From positions 1,995,001 through 2,059,000 of the forward strand of contig WPIO01000001.1 of the NCBI GenBank assembly GCA_009760855.2: DNA of 64,000 bases. The letters run 5' to 3'. This document shows positions 1 to 25,391 of this stretch, in pieces; within the stretch, counting starts at the first letter, position 1, and each line of letters begins with the position of its first letter. The translations under genes were made by a program, and so were the position numbers. This DNA is from Cristatella mucedo. Its lineage: Eukaryota > Bryozoa > Phylactolaemata > Cristatellidae. Below the pieces are notes generated by a model that did no database searches, had not been told where the DNA came from, and saw only the letters and a list, made by a program, of their open reading frames with translations.

Positions 1-466
1 GCCAAGCATCGTACCACCCGCTTTTCGGAATCCAACAGTCTACAAATACCTTGTACAAATCTCAAATCCTTTGGAGACCGTGCAGTTAGTTCGTATGCTC
101 CCAAAGTCTGGAACTCCCTCTCGACCTGCGTCAGAACATCCCCTGACCTGACCACATTTAAAAGGAACTTAAAAACACACCTATTTAGGACAGCATTTAG
201 CGGGTCCCTGTGATTCGTCCTTGATGTGCTAATGAGTGCTGACACTGTGCATGCTGCCACTAAACACATTTGCATGCTGACCCTGTGCATGTCACCCCTA
301 ACCATTATTCATTATTCATTTTGTTTGTTTTTCAAGCATGATTTTACTTACCATTCAATTGCATTTCCCATTGCAGCAAATGTAAAGCACCTAGAAAGAG
401 ATTAAGTTCTCTGAGGGCGCTTTATCAAGTGCGTTATTATTATTATTATTATTGTTATTATTATTC
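1..466 (+). mobile_element. LINE family A, 3' end (ORF2 C-terminus, 3' UTR, ATT tail)
   Basis: 1-213 encodes the end of a non-LTR retrotransposon ORF2 (SFGDRAVSSYAPKVWNSL; TTFKRNLKTHLFRTAF), a signature of CR1/L2/jockey-type elements, stopping at TGA 211. The 3' UTR has repeated 'gtgcatgctg/gcatgctgaccctgtgcatg' motifs, a hairpin at 388-420 and an (ATT)n tail at 432-465. The 5' part lies outside the window. Confidence 0.85.
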
Positions 467-1898
467 TGGTCGGTCGTGTCAGTGCTGCTAAGCTGACCGT
501 CGGGAATGCTGCGAGGTCTGCTTGCACTCGCTGGCCTGGCAGCCGGACTCGTGAAAGATTGCTGTCGAACAGTTCGGCGCCAGGCGGGCGAAGCGGAAGA
601 CAAAAATGGGAGTTTGCTTGGCAGAAGGGGGGCTGGGGAAGTCGGAAACGACGGGAGCGCACAATTCTCAGAATCGTGACGATCGTTGCGATTCTCATTC
701 ACACCGGGACGAGTTTCGGCGCTAGAAGTACGAGAATCGCCTGCAAAAGCAGAGACAGCGTGCAAATCAAATATTCGGCGGCGTGTTGGGCCGACTGCAT
801 GAGCACAAACGTGTTCGAGTGCCTGCGTGCCCGAGCTCGGCTGAGTGGGCGCGCGGTTCGAGATGAGATCGAGGGAGACGGATTCGCTTGAGTCCTATGC
901 TATACGGTTGGTCCTTTGTCCTTGCTCATGCTCTGGACAAATGTCAGCAGCAGCCAAGCGGCACGTTGCCGTTGGAATGTTGGAATGCCCAGCAGTTGCC
1001 ATCAGCAGTTGCCATGCTCAGCTGAGAATCGGAGCTGCTATTGTGGCCAGACCAGATAGTGCTTGCAAGCATCTGGAGCTGGGTTTGTAACGCACAATGT
1101 AGGATATAAAAACTAGGCACGAACGATATGCCAGCAGCGCTCTGCTTGATTAATGCAGCCGTGTGGCTGAGTGCTGCATGCTACAAGGCAATGGTCTCTG
1201 ATCCAATCGCTTGAAATCTGTTTAGCCTCGTGCAGAGATGGGAAGTCTTTTGATTCGAACTTCGGTCTTATGCAATGGTCGGCGTCTGTGGTAGCGCGAA
1301 CTTGAGGCTTATCCAGGCTTGCCCTCATTAGCTGGTTTCATGCGTTCATCACTAACGGGCAGCCATGAGGCAAACCAGGGATTCACAGGCCCGTGATTTT
1401 TAGCATTCAATTGCTTACGGAAGTGCATGCTCGCGAAACGTTTTGACCGAAAAGAAACGACGCTTGACGATCTGGTTCTGTGCCCGTAGCATGGCAGCCA
1501 TAAATCCGACGGAAAACGACCCGACCGGAATTAGTAGCAAGTGCAAAATCAGTGGTAGTCGATGTGGCGCTCTGCTCATTGATAAGCAGCCATAATTTGT
1601 TCAGCCGTGGGAGGCGCAGGCTTATGACTATTGGTAGCTATCCATAGTAGCTATCGCATGCAGGGTGAGTGGCCAGGAATATGTTCCCTTTTGCAATCTG
1701 GCAGGTTACCATGTTGGCTCGTTGCACGGCCCGCCACCTAACCTGTCCCTGGCCAGACGAGGTGCAGCTTGTCGTAATGGCAGTAGGTGCCCGGCCTGTT
1801 CAGTGGTCTGAACCCCCATGGTAGACATTTTTTAGTTCAGCCCGTTCACTGTAAATTTGGAAACAGCGACCCGTGGCGTTTGGTCTTGTGCTGAAGAT
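467..1898. other. No gene seen
   Basis: Short ORFs only, in several frames, none protein-like. No repeat recognised. Confidence 0.5.
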
Positions 1899-2836
1899 GC
1901 TCTCTCTTCTTCTGTCTCTCTCTATTCTCCTGTCTCTCTGTCTTCGGTCTTATCTCTATGTCTCTCCTCTCTCTTCTGTCTCTCTCTCTCTCTCTGTAGC
2001 TCTCTCTCTCTATATGTCTCTATATCCTATGGCTCTCGCTATCCTCTCTTGTCATTTCTTCTCCTCTATTCTCTCTCTGTCTCTCTCTCTTCTCTCTCTC
2101 TCTCCTATATCTCTCTCCTCTCTCTCTCTCTCTATCTCTCGCTCTCTCTCTCCGTTCTCTCTCTGTCATTCGGATCTCTGTCTCTCCTCGATGCTATCAT
2201 CTCTACTCACTACACTGCTGTCGGTCCTCGTCTCTGTATCTGTCTTGTCTCTGTCCTGTCTCGGTTCTATCGTCTCTGTCTTATGCTCTCTCTCTGTCTA
2301 TCATGTCTCGTGTCTGTTCTGTCTCGTCCTGTATCGTCTCTGTCTCGATCTTCTCTCTGCTTACTCTGCTCTATGTCTTGTCTCTGTCTTCTCTCTATCT
2401 CTCTCTGTCTCTCTCGCTCCTCTCTCTCTCTCTCTATCTTCTCTCTCTCTCTTCTCTCTCTCTATCTCTCTCTATTGCTCTCTGTTGTCTTGTCTCTCTC
2501 TGTCTCTCTCTCTCTCCTCTCTCTCTCTGTCTCTCTCCTCTGTTTCTCCTCTGTCTCTGCTATCGTCTCTTGTTCTCCTGTCTCTCTCTGTCTCTGTACT
2601 CTGTCTCTTCTGTATCTCTCTCTTTGTCTCTCTGTCTCTCTCGGTCTCCTATCCTCTCTCTACTCTCTCTGTCTCTCTCGGTGTACGGTCTATCCCTGTC
2701 TGTCTCTGTCTGTCTGTCGTCTGTCTGTCTTGTCTGTCTCTGTCTGTCTGTCTCCGTGTCTGTCTGGTTCTGTTCTGTCTGTTGTCTGTCTGTCTTCTCT
2801 CTCTGTCTCTCTCTATTCTCTCTCTCTTCTCTCTCT

Positions 2837-2917
<81 letters not shown>

Positions 2918-2921
2918 GCTA

Positions 2922-2999
<78 letters not shown>

Positions 3000-3439
3000 A
3001 GTCTATCCTATCCTCTCCTGCTCTCTCTCTCTGTCTCTCCTATTCTCTCTCTTCTCTGTCTCTCTGATCTAGTCTCTCTCTTCTCTCTCTCTCCTATCTC
3101 TGCTCTCTTCTCTCTACACACCTCTCTCTGTCGTCTCTGTCTCTCTCTGTTCTCTGTCTGCCCTGTCTCTGTCTGTCTGTTCTCTTCTGTCGTCCTCTCA
3201 TCTCTCTGGGTCTCTTCTCTGTCTCTCTCTCTGGTCTCTCTCTAGTCTGTCTTCTCATGTCTCTCTGTCTCTCGGTCTCTCTCTGTCTCTCTTTTCACTC
3301 TTCTCCTCTTCTCTCCTCTCTCTCTCTTATCTCTCTCTCTCTCTATCTCTCTCTCTCTCTCTGTCTCTGCCTCTGTATCTGGCTCTGTTGTCTCTGTCTT
3401 CTCTCTCTCTCTCTATCTCTCTCTCTCTCTCTCCCCTCT

Positions 3440-3508
<69 letters not shown>

Positions 3509-4093
3509 GCTCTCCTCTCTCTCGCTCCTTCTCTCTCTCTCATAGCTCTATTTCTAGTCCTTCTCTCTCTCTCTGTCTCTCTCTCTCTGTCGTCTCTGTG
3601 TCTCTGTCGTCTATTCCCTCTGTCTGTCTTTCTGCTGGGCTCGTCTGTTTCTCTATTCTCTCACCCTGTCTGTCTGTCTGTATTGTCTTCTCTCTCTCTC
3701 TCTCTCTCTCTGCTCTCTCTCTCTGCTCTTTCTTCTCTCTCTTCTGTTCACCTGCTCTCCTCTCTAGGGTCTCTCTCTTCTCTCTCTATCTCTCTCTCTA
3801 CCTTTCTCTCTTCTCGTCTCTCTCTGTCACTCTCTCTGTGTCTCTGTCTCTCTTCTGCACTTCTCTGTCTGTCTTGTTTTCTCTTCTGTCGTTTTTTCTG
3901 TCTCTCTGTCTGTCTCCTCTTCTCTGCTATATTCTCTCTCTGTCTCTCTTTCTAGTCTCTTCTCTCTGGCTCTCGTCTCGCTGTCTTCGTCTCTCTCTCT
4001 CTCTCTCTCTCGATCTCTCTCTCTCCTCTCTCTCTCTTCATCGTCTCTCTCTCCCCTTCTCTGTCTTTCTTATCTCTCTGTCTGTCTTTCTCT

Positions 4094-4144
<51 letters not shown>

Positions 4145-4337
4145 CTATCCTCTTCTCGCCTCTCTCTCTCCTCTCTATTTCTCTCTAGTGTCTCTCTCTC
4201 TATCTCTTCTTCGCTCTCTCTCTATCTCTCTCCTCTCGCTCTCTCTGTCTCTCTCTGTGTCTCTCTCTGTCTCTGTCTCTCTCTCTGTCTGTAGCTCTCT
4301 CTCTCTCTCTGTCTGTCTGTCTCTCTCCCTCTCTGCA
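1899..4337 (+). repeat. 2.4 kb CT-rich microsatellite tract
   Basis: Imperfect (CT)n with TCTG, CTCTT and CTGT interruptions, almost purely pyrimidine on this strand. Long ORFs (Ser/Leu repeats) on it are artefacts. Capable of triplex formation. Confidence 0.95.
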
Positions 4338-5809
4338 GCTAGCCGATCAGCTCGGCGAGCGCTTGATGCCGAGTTTGAGTTTTTGTTTTGTGCGTCCTCA
4401 TCGTTTGTGACGCCCTGCCACTTCTCCATTTTCTGACAACGAACGAACCACCCCCGACCCGGACCCCCCGCCTTGCCTTCTCTTGCCACTCTGCGTTGCG
4501 CTCGGTTTTTCAATTCCTGGTGGCCCCACACCTGCACCCCCATCCCCCCCCCCCATTCAGCCGCCGCAAGGCTTTTGCGACTGCGAACGGGCGCACTTTG
4601 GGACCTCTGGTTGTTGTGACCTCGGTCCTTTGGGGCGGGGATGTTTGCTTGACCCTGATGTTCGCTGGTGGCTTGCTTCTTGACAGCCCGCGCCCCCCCC
4701 CCCCCCCCCCCCCTCCTCCCGCGACCTCCCCCCCCACACCCCATTCCCGGGCTCCCCTCGCGCCCCCCAAAAAGCCACGCTACGCTCTGGAAAGACGTTT
4801 GCAGAGGGCTCACGGTTGTGTCTCTCCTCCTTCTATGTAATTGCGTCGTCAGGCGCGGTTGAGTTGACCGACTTTGCTTTCGGACTTGTTTGCTTGCATT
4901 ATTAGAGGCTAGAGTTTGTGTTCTGCCTGCTGTTGACTTTACAGAGAGTGCTCGGCCTACTACTCGGGTGATAGAATGATCCGCGCTCTGTAAAATGCCT
5001 TCCTGGTGTGGTAAATGCGTATGTGTTTGTTTGTGGTATGTGTGTTTCTTGTCTGCTCTATCGTGTGTTTGTTTGTCAGTGCGTATGAGTACTTATGCTT
5101 GTGCTGGTCTTGTTTGTTACACCCCCAGTGGGCCCGCGTGCTTTGTGTGGTCTCTTTCAAAGAGCAAAGTAGTAAAACCGTGACTAGTCTGCGGGACTCT
5201 TTTCCTAAAATAGATCGGCATGTTCAAATTTTTAATGTCGCCAAAAAACAAAACGGCATATCGTCAATTAGGCTTATAATACGCTCATTTTAAAAACACT
5301 AATTGACAACTAATTTTGTACTGCCGTGACTTGGTCATGCCCGTTGGATGCGTGCCTGGTTGACTGTGATGATTATGCTGAAGCACAAGCAGGCGGCCGT
5401 CGGTTCGAGCAAATGTGGGGGGGGACGCCGGCTATTAGATGGCAAACCTGGTCTTGCAAATAATCAATATTGACCGGCTAACACGGCTCGGGCATCTGCC
5501 CCTAGGGCAGCCCCAGCCAGCCGCCCCAGTCCCTTCTCGTTGGCGGAATCCACGCCGGCCCGCCGCCCGAGCGGCCCCGCCCGAGCGGCTACATTCGGCT
5601 GGATCGGCCGAGCCATGGGCCGGCACGCCACACCCCCCCCCCCCCAGCAGCCACAAGCAGCGCTTGCACCTTTCGTCGCTTCTTGACGTCGATCAAACTG
5701 AGCAAACGGGCGGTTTCGGACTCGGACGGCTTCGTCATGGCTCTGAGGGCTTACGAGGCGGACCGGCTTCGATCGGCACGTTGCTCTCAGATCACCACCT
5801 TCTTTCCAG
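4338..5809. other. Region 5' of the PLEKHG5-like gene
   Basis: C-rich 4440-4770, GT-rich 5010-5100, GC-rich 5480-5640. Probably contains the missing 5' exon(s) or promoter of the PLEKHG5-like gene, but I could not define them. Confidence 0.35.
4693..4713 (+). repeat. C21 homopolymer
   Basis: Uninterrupted run of 21 C within a C-rich region (4440-4770). A second C10 run lies at about 4542-4553. Length may be unreliable in the assembly. Confidence 0.9.
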
Positions 5810-17960
<12,151 letters not shown>

Positions 17961-19159
17961 GTAGCGTAGCACTCGCTAGGGAGGAGCTGCGGGCGGGGCG
18001 GAGGCTCACGGCAGCCGAGCTTGGCTTAAGCGTCCGGCTGGGTCGGGGTCACGTGCCACCTGGCGCCATCTTAGCCGCTCTGTGACCGTCGGGGGAAAAA
18101 AGATGGTCTGTGCGTGTTACAGCGGCATGGATCATGCATCGATCCATGAAGTGTACCTCGGGTGAGTAACGTGTGCAGTGCCTCCGGCTCTGGCCGCCAA
18201 CCCAGCACAGATTTTACTTTGCCAGCATTGAGTTGTTTGGCGCCACATGCAAACTGCGCTCTCGCTCCCCTGCTTCTCGGCTGAGTTCTTTCCCCGCAGG
18301 CATAATGTCCCGGCACTGCGGCTGCGATAGTGGCAACTCTGTGACCTTACTTACGTTTGACTATTTTGGCTTTACTGCACCCACTTGCAGGCGGCAAGGC
18401 TGCTTTTACTGTTGCCCGATGTGAAAAGCATTGATGGAGGTCTCGAATGCAAGACGGTGGCAATAGTTCTTAAGGCTACGTCGTCGGGATCTTTTCTGTG
18501 CTTCCAAGGGCCAGTGCGCTCATGCGTGACTGGATAATTGATGCACCTTCCGGCACTAGCCTGCCGTCTCTTTTACTGTCAATGTGGGTGCTTGCCTGTC
18601 GCCGAGCCAGGAGCCGTCGGTGAATCAGTACTGGTCGATCTCTGTTGCACTTTAAAAAGCTGCAGCGACCCCTCCCCTTTCCCAGGAACCCAGCGAACTG
18701 CTGTATGCTGCTTGTGTGTGAATTGCTTGCTCCCATCGAGAAAGTGACTCCTCACTGCCGGCAGTTTCAATGCAGTTTCCGCTATCCGTCCCTGAAAGTC
18801 GAACGCCATCCTCATTTGTGCACTCTAGCTGGTGCTGGGGGGGGAGGCGGGACAAGAGATGCACGCACCTACACTTAAGGGCTCAGCCAGCAGTGAAGTG
18901 ATGCCTGACTGAAACGAACGGCAGCACATGGTGTGTTGCTGATCAGGCTGCTTCTAAGGGATGAAGGGATCTCTTGGTGCTTTGCTGCTTTGGCTGGTGT
19001 CAGCTTTGCACTTGAGCATGCGTGTCTGCAGCTGCGTTCTCCTGCATTTGTTGTGCCAGCAGCTCTGCAGCTGTCTGTGCACGCGTGTGCCTGTGCTCCA
19101 CCTGAGCCCACCCCTACCCACCACCCACCAGTTTTCTGTGTGCGTGTGTGTGCGTGCGA
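17961..19159. other. 3' flank of the PLEKHG5-like gene
   Basis: Presumably 3' UTR at first. No AATAAA is seen close to the stop; the nearest clear one is at 21004, so the 3' end is undefined. Confidence 0.4.
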
Positions 19160-19297
19160 GCGAGCGAGCGAGTGAGTGAGTGAGTGAGTGAGGGAGTGAG
19201 TGAGTGAGTGAGTGAGTGAGTGAGTGAGTGAGTGAGAGAGTGAGTGAGAGAGTGAGTGAGAGAGTGAGTGAGAGAGTGAGTGAGAGAGTGAGTGAGT
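19160..19297 (+). repeat. (GAGT)n microsatellite
   Basis: GAGC then GAGT units with a regular GAGAGAGT sub-pattern in the second half. Confidence 0.92.
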
Positions 19298-22200
19298 GTG
19301 AGCCCGAGTAGTGACTTCCCGTATACAACCTTCCCACTTCAGTTATTAGCTAATTGAAAGCAATTTGGCTATTTTGTAATAGCGGCTTTTGCACAGATGC
19401 CTGAAGTTAAGAAGTGAACGGTACTGCAATGCTTGACCGGCACCTGTAGAATAGTATCTTCACTGGTAGAATATCGTCGTGCCTTCGAAATGCTAACGGC
19501 CCGTGGTAGCACCATATACTGAGAGGCAGCCAATAGTCAAAACGTATTATCGACAACCCCGGCAGTGGCGATGCATTGTTACCATTAATCAAGATGTCGT
19601 GGACTCCCATGGTGCGCCACCTAGTCGCGATAGAGTACATTCTTGACTGCTGTTGATGACATCTCTTTGATGAGCAAGCAGACTTTTTCGCTGGGCAAAC
19701 GCAGAGGCGTTGGCTTGCATCTGATGCCTTTGCTCCTAATCTGAATGCGTCACGACAGCCTCGAGAGATCTCTCGGCACAGTTTGCAGCAGCCACTCGTG
19801 CTTGTTGCACATGTTTACAATCTTGAAAATTGGCCTTACTAAGAATGTCTTCACACCTACTTTTCGGTCCGTAGTATAGCAGCATGCGATACAATACTCT
19901 GTCCAAAATAGTTTCATGACTTGCATCGGTCACCTGCCTTGAATGCCGATCAACTGTGACGTCTCTGTGTATGGGAAGACTTTTGTAGCAGTCTTGACCA
20001 TGCGTGACTTTTTCGGTTGCAGAGAGGTGTGAAGCTGCTACAATTCTCTTCCAGCAATTACAGTCAGTGCGATAGCAGCCACTACGCAGCTTACTACGAG
20101 CAAACCGTCTGATGTCGCCATTAGTGACACATCAATCCGTATCTCTGCACTAGCACGCCGTTTCGAGTTATGTGATGACAGCGGCGCCTACAACAACCGG
20201 CCATGTCATTTACGTGCCAAGTCTTTATATTTGCGTGTGAACCTTATTCGGACGACAAAAGACTCTCAAGCGAAGTACACAAGTTGTGCGTGCACTTCAT
20301 GGGATGGTGACTTGCCCTTACGAAGAAACCACTGAGACTGAGCAGCATCTCCGAAACCAGCCTTGCCAGGACAGACCAGTTGTAAGAACTACGTTTTGTA
20401 CTGGAATTCAGTTAATTATTCTTAGTATGCAGGCATTTGCCCACTGCAATCCTCTGCAGTCAATAGAGCAGTCATTTCGAAATAATGGCAACTCAGTGCA
20501 ACAGACTAAGTGCAACAGACTAAACAGGCTCTGTCTTTGTGCCGACAGCTTTCTAGACAGACTTGGGCATCATGTGGGCTAGTTGGCTATGATTAAGTGG
20601 AAGTGCAGTCACGAGACAGTGCAAGGAGTGCAAGGGGCTCGACTCAGCACCAGCTTCAGACGCTCTGATTCAGATTCGCTCTGATTGCTTGATTGTTCAC
20701 ATCTCTGCTCCTGATTGGCATGCCTCTGCAGTATCCGTGATAGCACTGAAGCAGATTCTTTTTTGATCATCATTGAGAACTGTCTGTCTGGCTCGCATGT
20801 CCCAGGAATGTGTCCCAAAAATGTACACCGGATGTTCCGAGCATGTACTCCACAGCTCGGATCTAGGCTGTTGCAACACTGGAGATCAATCACATCTATT
20901 CAAGCATTAGGCTTGTGTGGTTGCCGGTGGCAAACTAGGAGCATTTAGCAATAAGCTTGCTGCGAGCTACGTTTGCATGAACAAAGCCTTGCTCAGCATT
21001 GTCAATAAAGTTGTTTCATGCTGGACTTGGATTCGTCAAGAGGTGTTAGTACTTGCTTTAGCCAAACTCTGATAAAATCGGACATACCAATAATCACTTC
21101 ACTCTAGCTAGAGTGGGCGTTTGCACTTATGTGGCGTGACTGTCTGTTTTCGACGAGTATTTGACAGCTTACCAATCAAGACCCTTAAGTTCGATAGCTT
21201 TGCATGCCCAGGTTGTAAGCTTCAGATCTGTTTGTCTATTACTTGGTGTTTGGTCTACCCGGGATCCTTCATACATCGATAAACTGCTTGGGCAATTCGT
21301 GTGCTTATTTTGCTGCTTATTTTGCTGCCTAGTTCTCTCAGCACAATGCTCCGACCTTTCTCATGGAGGGATACTCGTGAATATGTGTCAGCTGATAGTC
21401 ACTACCTCGCTTTAAGGATAAAAGCCAATTTAGCAATGGCTGTTGTTATGATCGCTACATGGTTGAATGCGAAGCCAGGCCTGAATGCACTCAGAGTCAA
21501 TGAACCTGCATGCAGACCACAACTGCTGAGTAGTTCAGTTTAACTGTTCTACCGGGATGACAAAAGTGAAGCAAATCTGACGTATATGGGCTGTATAATT
21601 TAAATCATCACAAATGCTAGTCAATGCATGGCACTAGCGTGAGACGGCTCATTGAATTTGATTCTGGAAGAATGCCATAGTTTCGCAGATAATAACAATG
21701 CTCGTCATTATTATGTAACTAATGCGATGTCTTCTTTTGACCTTTGGAGAACCGGCCAAGGCCGACTTAGCATAATCATTCACTCGTAGCGTGCGATGCC
21801 CACAGAATCTCCAAAGCGTCAGCAGCCTGGAGTGGGAAATTGCCACCTCAACGACACCCGTCTAGGCGCGTTTCTCATGCTGGACCGATTTTTCCGAGTA
21901 AAACTCCCCGGCTAGGAGCCGAACTCATGAGGTGGATATGAGCAGATATCTCCCAAGAGATAGGCCTGAATCGGGAGTCTAGTTCGCTATGAATACCCCA
22001 CAAATTCTGTGTCCGTGTTCAAACGCTTGTACGCTCTATATTGTATTCTTAGCGAAATTTCTCCAATAGAGGATACGTCAAGAGATTAAAGGCAAAGGGA
22101 TTAAACTTGAACCTTATCTGAAGGGGAGAGTGGTAACACTAGGCAAGACTTTTTTCCTGTCCTTATACAAGGTATTTTATATTTACCTATCTGTGCAGTA

Positions 22201-22326
22201 AATGGGAATTAGCAATCGCTCCGCACAACACAACTTTGCTTCTATGCGGAGGACAAAAATATCTTGACATCTTATGATTGTGCTACGATACGATCTTAGA
22301 GATGACTTGAGTGTCAGGCTCGCACA
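19298..22326. other. Intergenic, nothing recognised
   Basis: Ordinary-composition DNA with short ORFs only. Contains AATAAA at 21004-21009 followed by a GT-rich stretch. Confidence 0.45.
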
Positions 22327-22690
22327 TAGTAATAATAATTAGAGTAAATAATATGTCTGTATAGCTTCCTCGGAGAACTTAATATCTTTCTAGGCACTTT
22401 ACATGTGCTGCAAATGAAGCACGACCGAATGGTTAGTGGTAGCGTGCTCAACGACAACAAGCATAACGTGGTTAGAGGAAACGTGCACAGGCTCACAGCG
22501 TGCAAACATAGCTAGTGGCAGCATGCACATTGTCAGCACGCACGAGCACATACAAAGGACGAATCGCATGGACCTACTGAATTCTGTGATAAACAGATGT
22601 GGTCTTAGCTTTTTTTTTCAAATGTCGTCTAGTCAGGAGATATCGTGGCGCCAGTAGAAAGAGCGGTTGCAGGCTCTGGGAGCATCAATA
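22327..22690 (-). mobile_element. LINE family A, 3' end, diverged
   Basis: On the minus strand it shows the family order: ATT-rich tail, hairpin region (cggagaacttaatatctttctaggc), 3' UTR with gcatgc motifs, and a decayed ORF2 end (compare cgaatcgcatggacctactgaattctg with the intact copies). Older than the copies at 1 and 56180. Confidence 0.7.
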
Positions 22691-25337
22691 GGACGTTTTG
22701 CGTCGCTACCGCAATGAGTGACCGGACTGGACTGGACCGGAATAAGTGAGGACTGAGCCGCGTTTTAACGATCCGTCTGCATCTGCCTTGCTTCGGTCAT
22801 TGGCGCTTAAATCGTCAAGACTGGGGAGGGATGGGGTCCAAGGCTGAGAGCGAAGGCGGAGAAGCTGGGCGAACGGTTCTAATTAAGGCGGATGCCTTAG
22901 CCGATCAAACGTCTAATCGTCGACAGCGCCAAGGGCACGCCCCCTGCATTGCTCGGCAAGGCGCGGATGGACGGCTGCGGCGGCGGAGAGACTGCAAAAA
23001 TACGTCGCCGAGCCTCTGCAGTGTGCGAAACTGTTGCCAGAGTGGCTGCTACGTTGGCGATTGCTTTACGCTGCGGCTTCCCCTCGGCGAAGCCGGCGCT
23101 GCCGCTGGTTCTAGAGCCAGCGATTCCGTGCGATGCCGCCAGATGAGAAACGATAGCCATTAGAGGGCCGCGACTAGGCAAGCGAGTAAGCAGCTTGAGT
23201 GACCGAGTTCAGATATTTCTCTCAAAGTTCGTCTGCTACGGAACAAGATGTCCGCATCTTTCTTGCCCGTCCCGCTTGAACGCTACGTTGAGCGCGGCAT
23301 CACGTCCCACGCAAGAGCACTTTAAATCGGCGCAGTCGAGGTTAGCGTTGACCACTCTAGTTTAACCCATCGACCTGCTCACGTCCAATAGACCGCATCT
23401 TGTATATGTATTACTATCAATAATCTACATATGTAATATTCTACTCACCCGAGTCCCCGAAAGCGGAAGTAATTTCTGATTTCCTGGCCCGCACTGACCA
23501 ATGGGAAGAGAGCCCGGCGTGCAATTGCTAGCACAGATTAGTTTGAAAAACTTTCCTCTGTTACTTGAAATTGAAAACTGAATTTCAAATTGTAAGAACG
23601 GCCGTACACATGTAAACTTAAAGTGTTCGAGAAGTTTCAAAATGAGGGGTTGCATTCTCATGGAAGGTCTTTTAAAAGAAATACACGCCTTCATAAATAC
23701 AACTGTGTTGGGCTGTGCTAGCATCTCACGACGAAAGTTGGAAACTTCTAGAAGTTTTGATGCGTATTTTAAGGTGGCTGCAAGTGCTCAGGAGAATATC
23801 AGTAAATCAGAAGTGTATTGAAGCACTATTCAAGCTGCAGGGAAGCGATAAAAGAAAAAGTACGTGAAAGTAAACAAAGTAAAAGGTTTCTATGGTAAAC
23901 GGTTAAGCGCGTTAAACATTTCTCTTAGAAGTAGCGGTACAGGAAAAATTACCAAAATAAGTATTCACTTTAGAGCCAAGATTCTCTGCATATATATAGG
24001 AATGCATTCCAGTAAACAAGGGAAATTTACTCAGGTTATGCACATCGAATTTACGGGGTGTGCTCAACTATCGCAGGGAATAAATTGAGAAACGTGAAAA
24101 GTGGAGCGTTGTGGTGTAGAAAGTCAATGCAAACGTAACTTGAGTTTTTCAAACTTTCAGCTGCACAAATCCAGTTACGATATCCCCTGGTGTTTCAAGG
24201 GGTCCCTAGCTAATGCTAATATTGTGTTAGTAGTAAAAAAAAACTGGATAAGACTGGATGCAATCTTGCCGACGCTGGACGGCGCTTAGTTGCGATATAT
24301 GACGGCGGAGAAAACTGCATGCTTCACCGACTGCCCCTGTGCCGTTGAAGATGCTTCGCTTACTCTTCCCAGCTCTGTTGCTAATTTCACTAAAGTCGTT
24401 TTCCTCTTCTTTCGTTATTTGCCTCTTCTAAGAGATATCTTTCGCACGGACGGTCAACCAAATTCAGCGTCTTTACAGCCTGGTAGGAAAGAAACATCCT
24501 GCTTCTTACTCGCGTCCTCCGTGCCTCTGAAATGACAGATGACGCCTGTCGCTCCAAGCGGGTTGGCTCGCCGTGTCATACTATTTTCATTTAAGCGGCC
24601 TTCAATGTCGAGCACTGTCGTGCCTATGCCTATTTTTCGACTAAAAATCAGCACGCAATAGCCAATGAGTTTAAACGAACTTGATCGTGCGACTACTTGC
24701 CTCTCCGCGAAACCTTCAAAGCGAAACCTTTCACTCTTTGGATCCGCTCGTCGCCTCGCAACAAGGCGAGCGCTGAACGTACATGACGCTAGGTATTCAG
24801 CACCCTCAGCAACCCTTCGAATGCTGAAGTCAGCTGGACGGTGAACGATTTTGGCGTTGCATTTATACCGTGAGCGTAATAGGCGACACTGGGACTCGCT
24901 AGGACAATCCAGGCTTTGAAAGTTTTCTCGCGGTTGAGTCCGTCTTGCACGCGCGCAGGACTAGCGGTCCTCTTTTCTCTGCTCTCTAGGAGCTCTCTGG
25001 CACATATACTATGGAATGCCTTCCACTTTGACTCTGCGGACGCTTCATTCCCTACATCGAATGAAGTGCCGAGTAATCATCCTTACTGTGTTACCCGATT
25101 GTCGTTTGCACGCGTACATACCTTCGCAGTCCAAGTTCTTACCGCAGAGTGTGCGAAAATACTGATTAAAGGGAGTCTTGGTTGAAGGGTGAGCTGTCTA
25201 AAGCTCTCATCACGCTTTCGTTTGTCCTCTAATACCATAAAGTAAACTGTCTTTCATTTCTTCCCTAAAGCGAACCATCCTGGCGCCCATTTCAAGCCAG
25301 TTGCAGGGCGACTAGACTACTATAATTGTCTACGGAT
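22691..25337. other. Intergenic, nothing recognised
   Basis: Short ORFs only, including a 74-codon basic one at 23864-24088 that lacks any recognisable motif. Confidence 0.45.
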
Positions 25338-25345
25338 ATATATAT

Positions 25346-25385
<40 letters not shown>
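25338..25385. repeat. (TA)n tract
   Basis: Nearly pure TA dinucleotides directly before element X copy 1. Confidence 0.9.

Positions 25386-25391
<6 letters not shown>

Noticed and set aside
1857-4436. ORFs of 266-399 codons in the CT tract
   Set aside because: Only Ser/Leu repeats read from (CT)n; all frames are open because the tract lacks stops.
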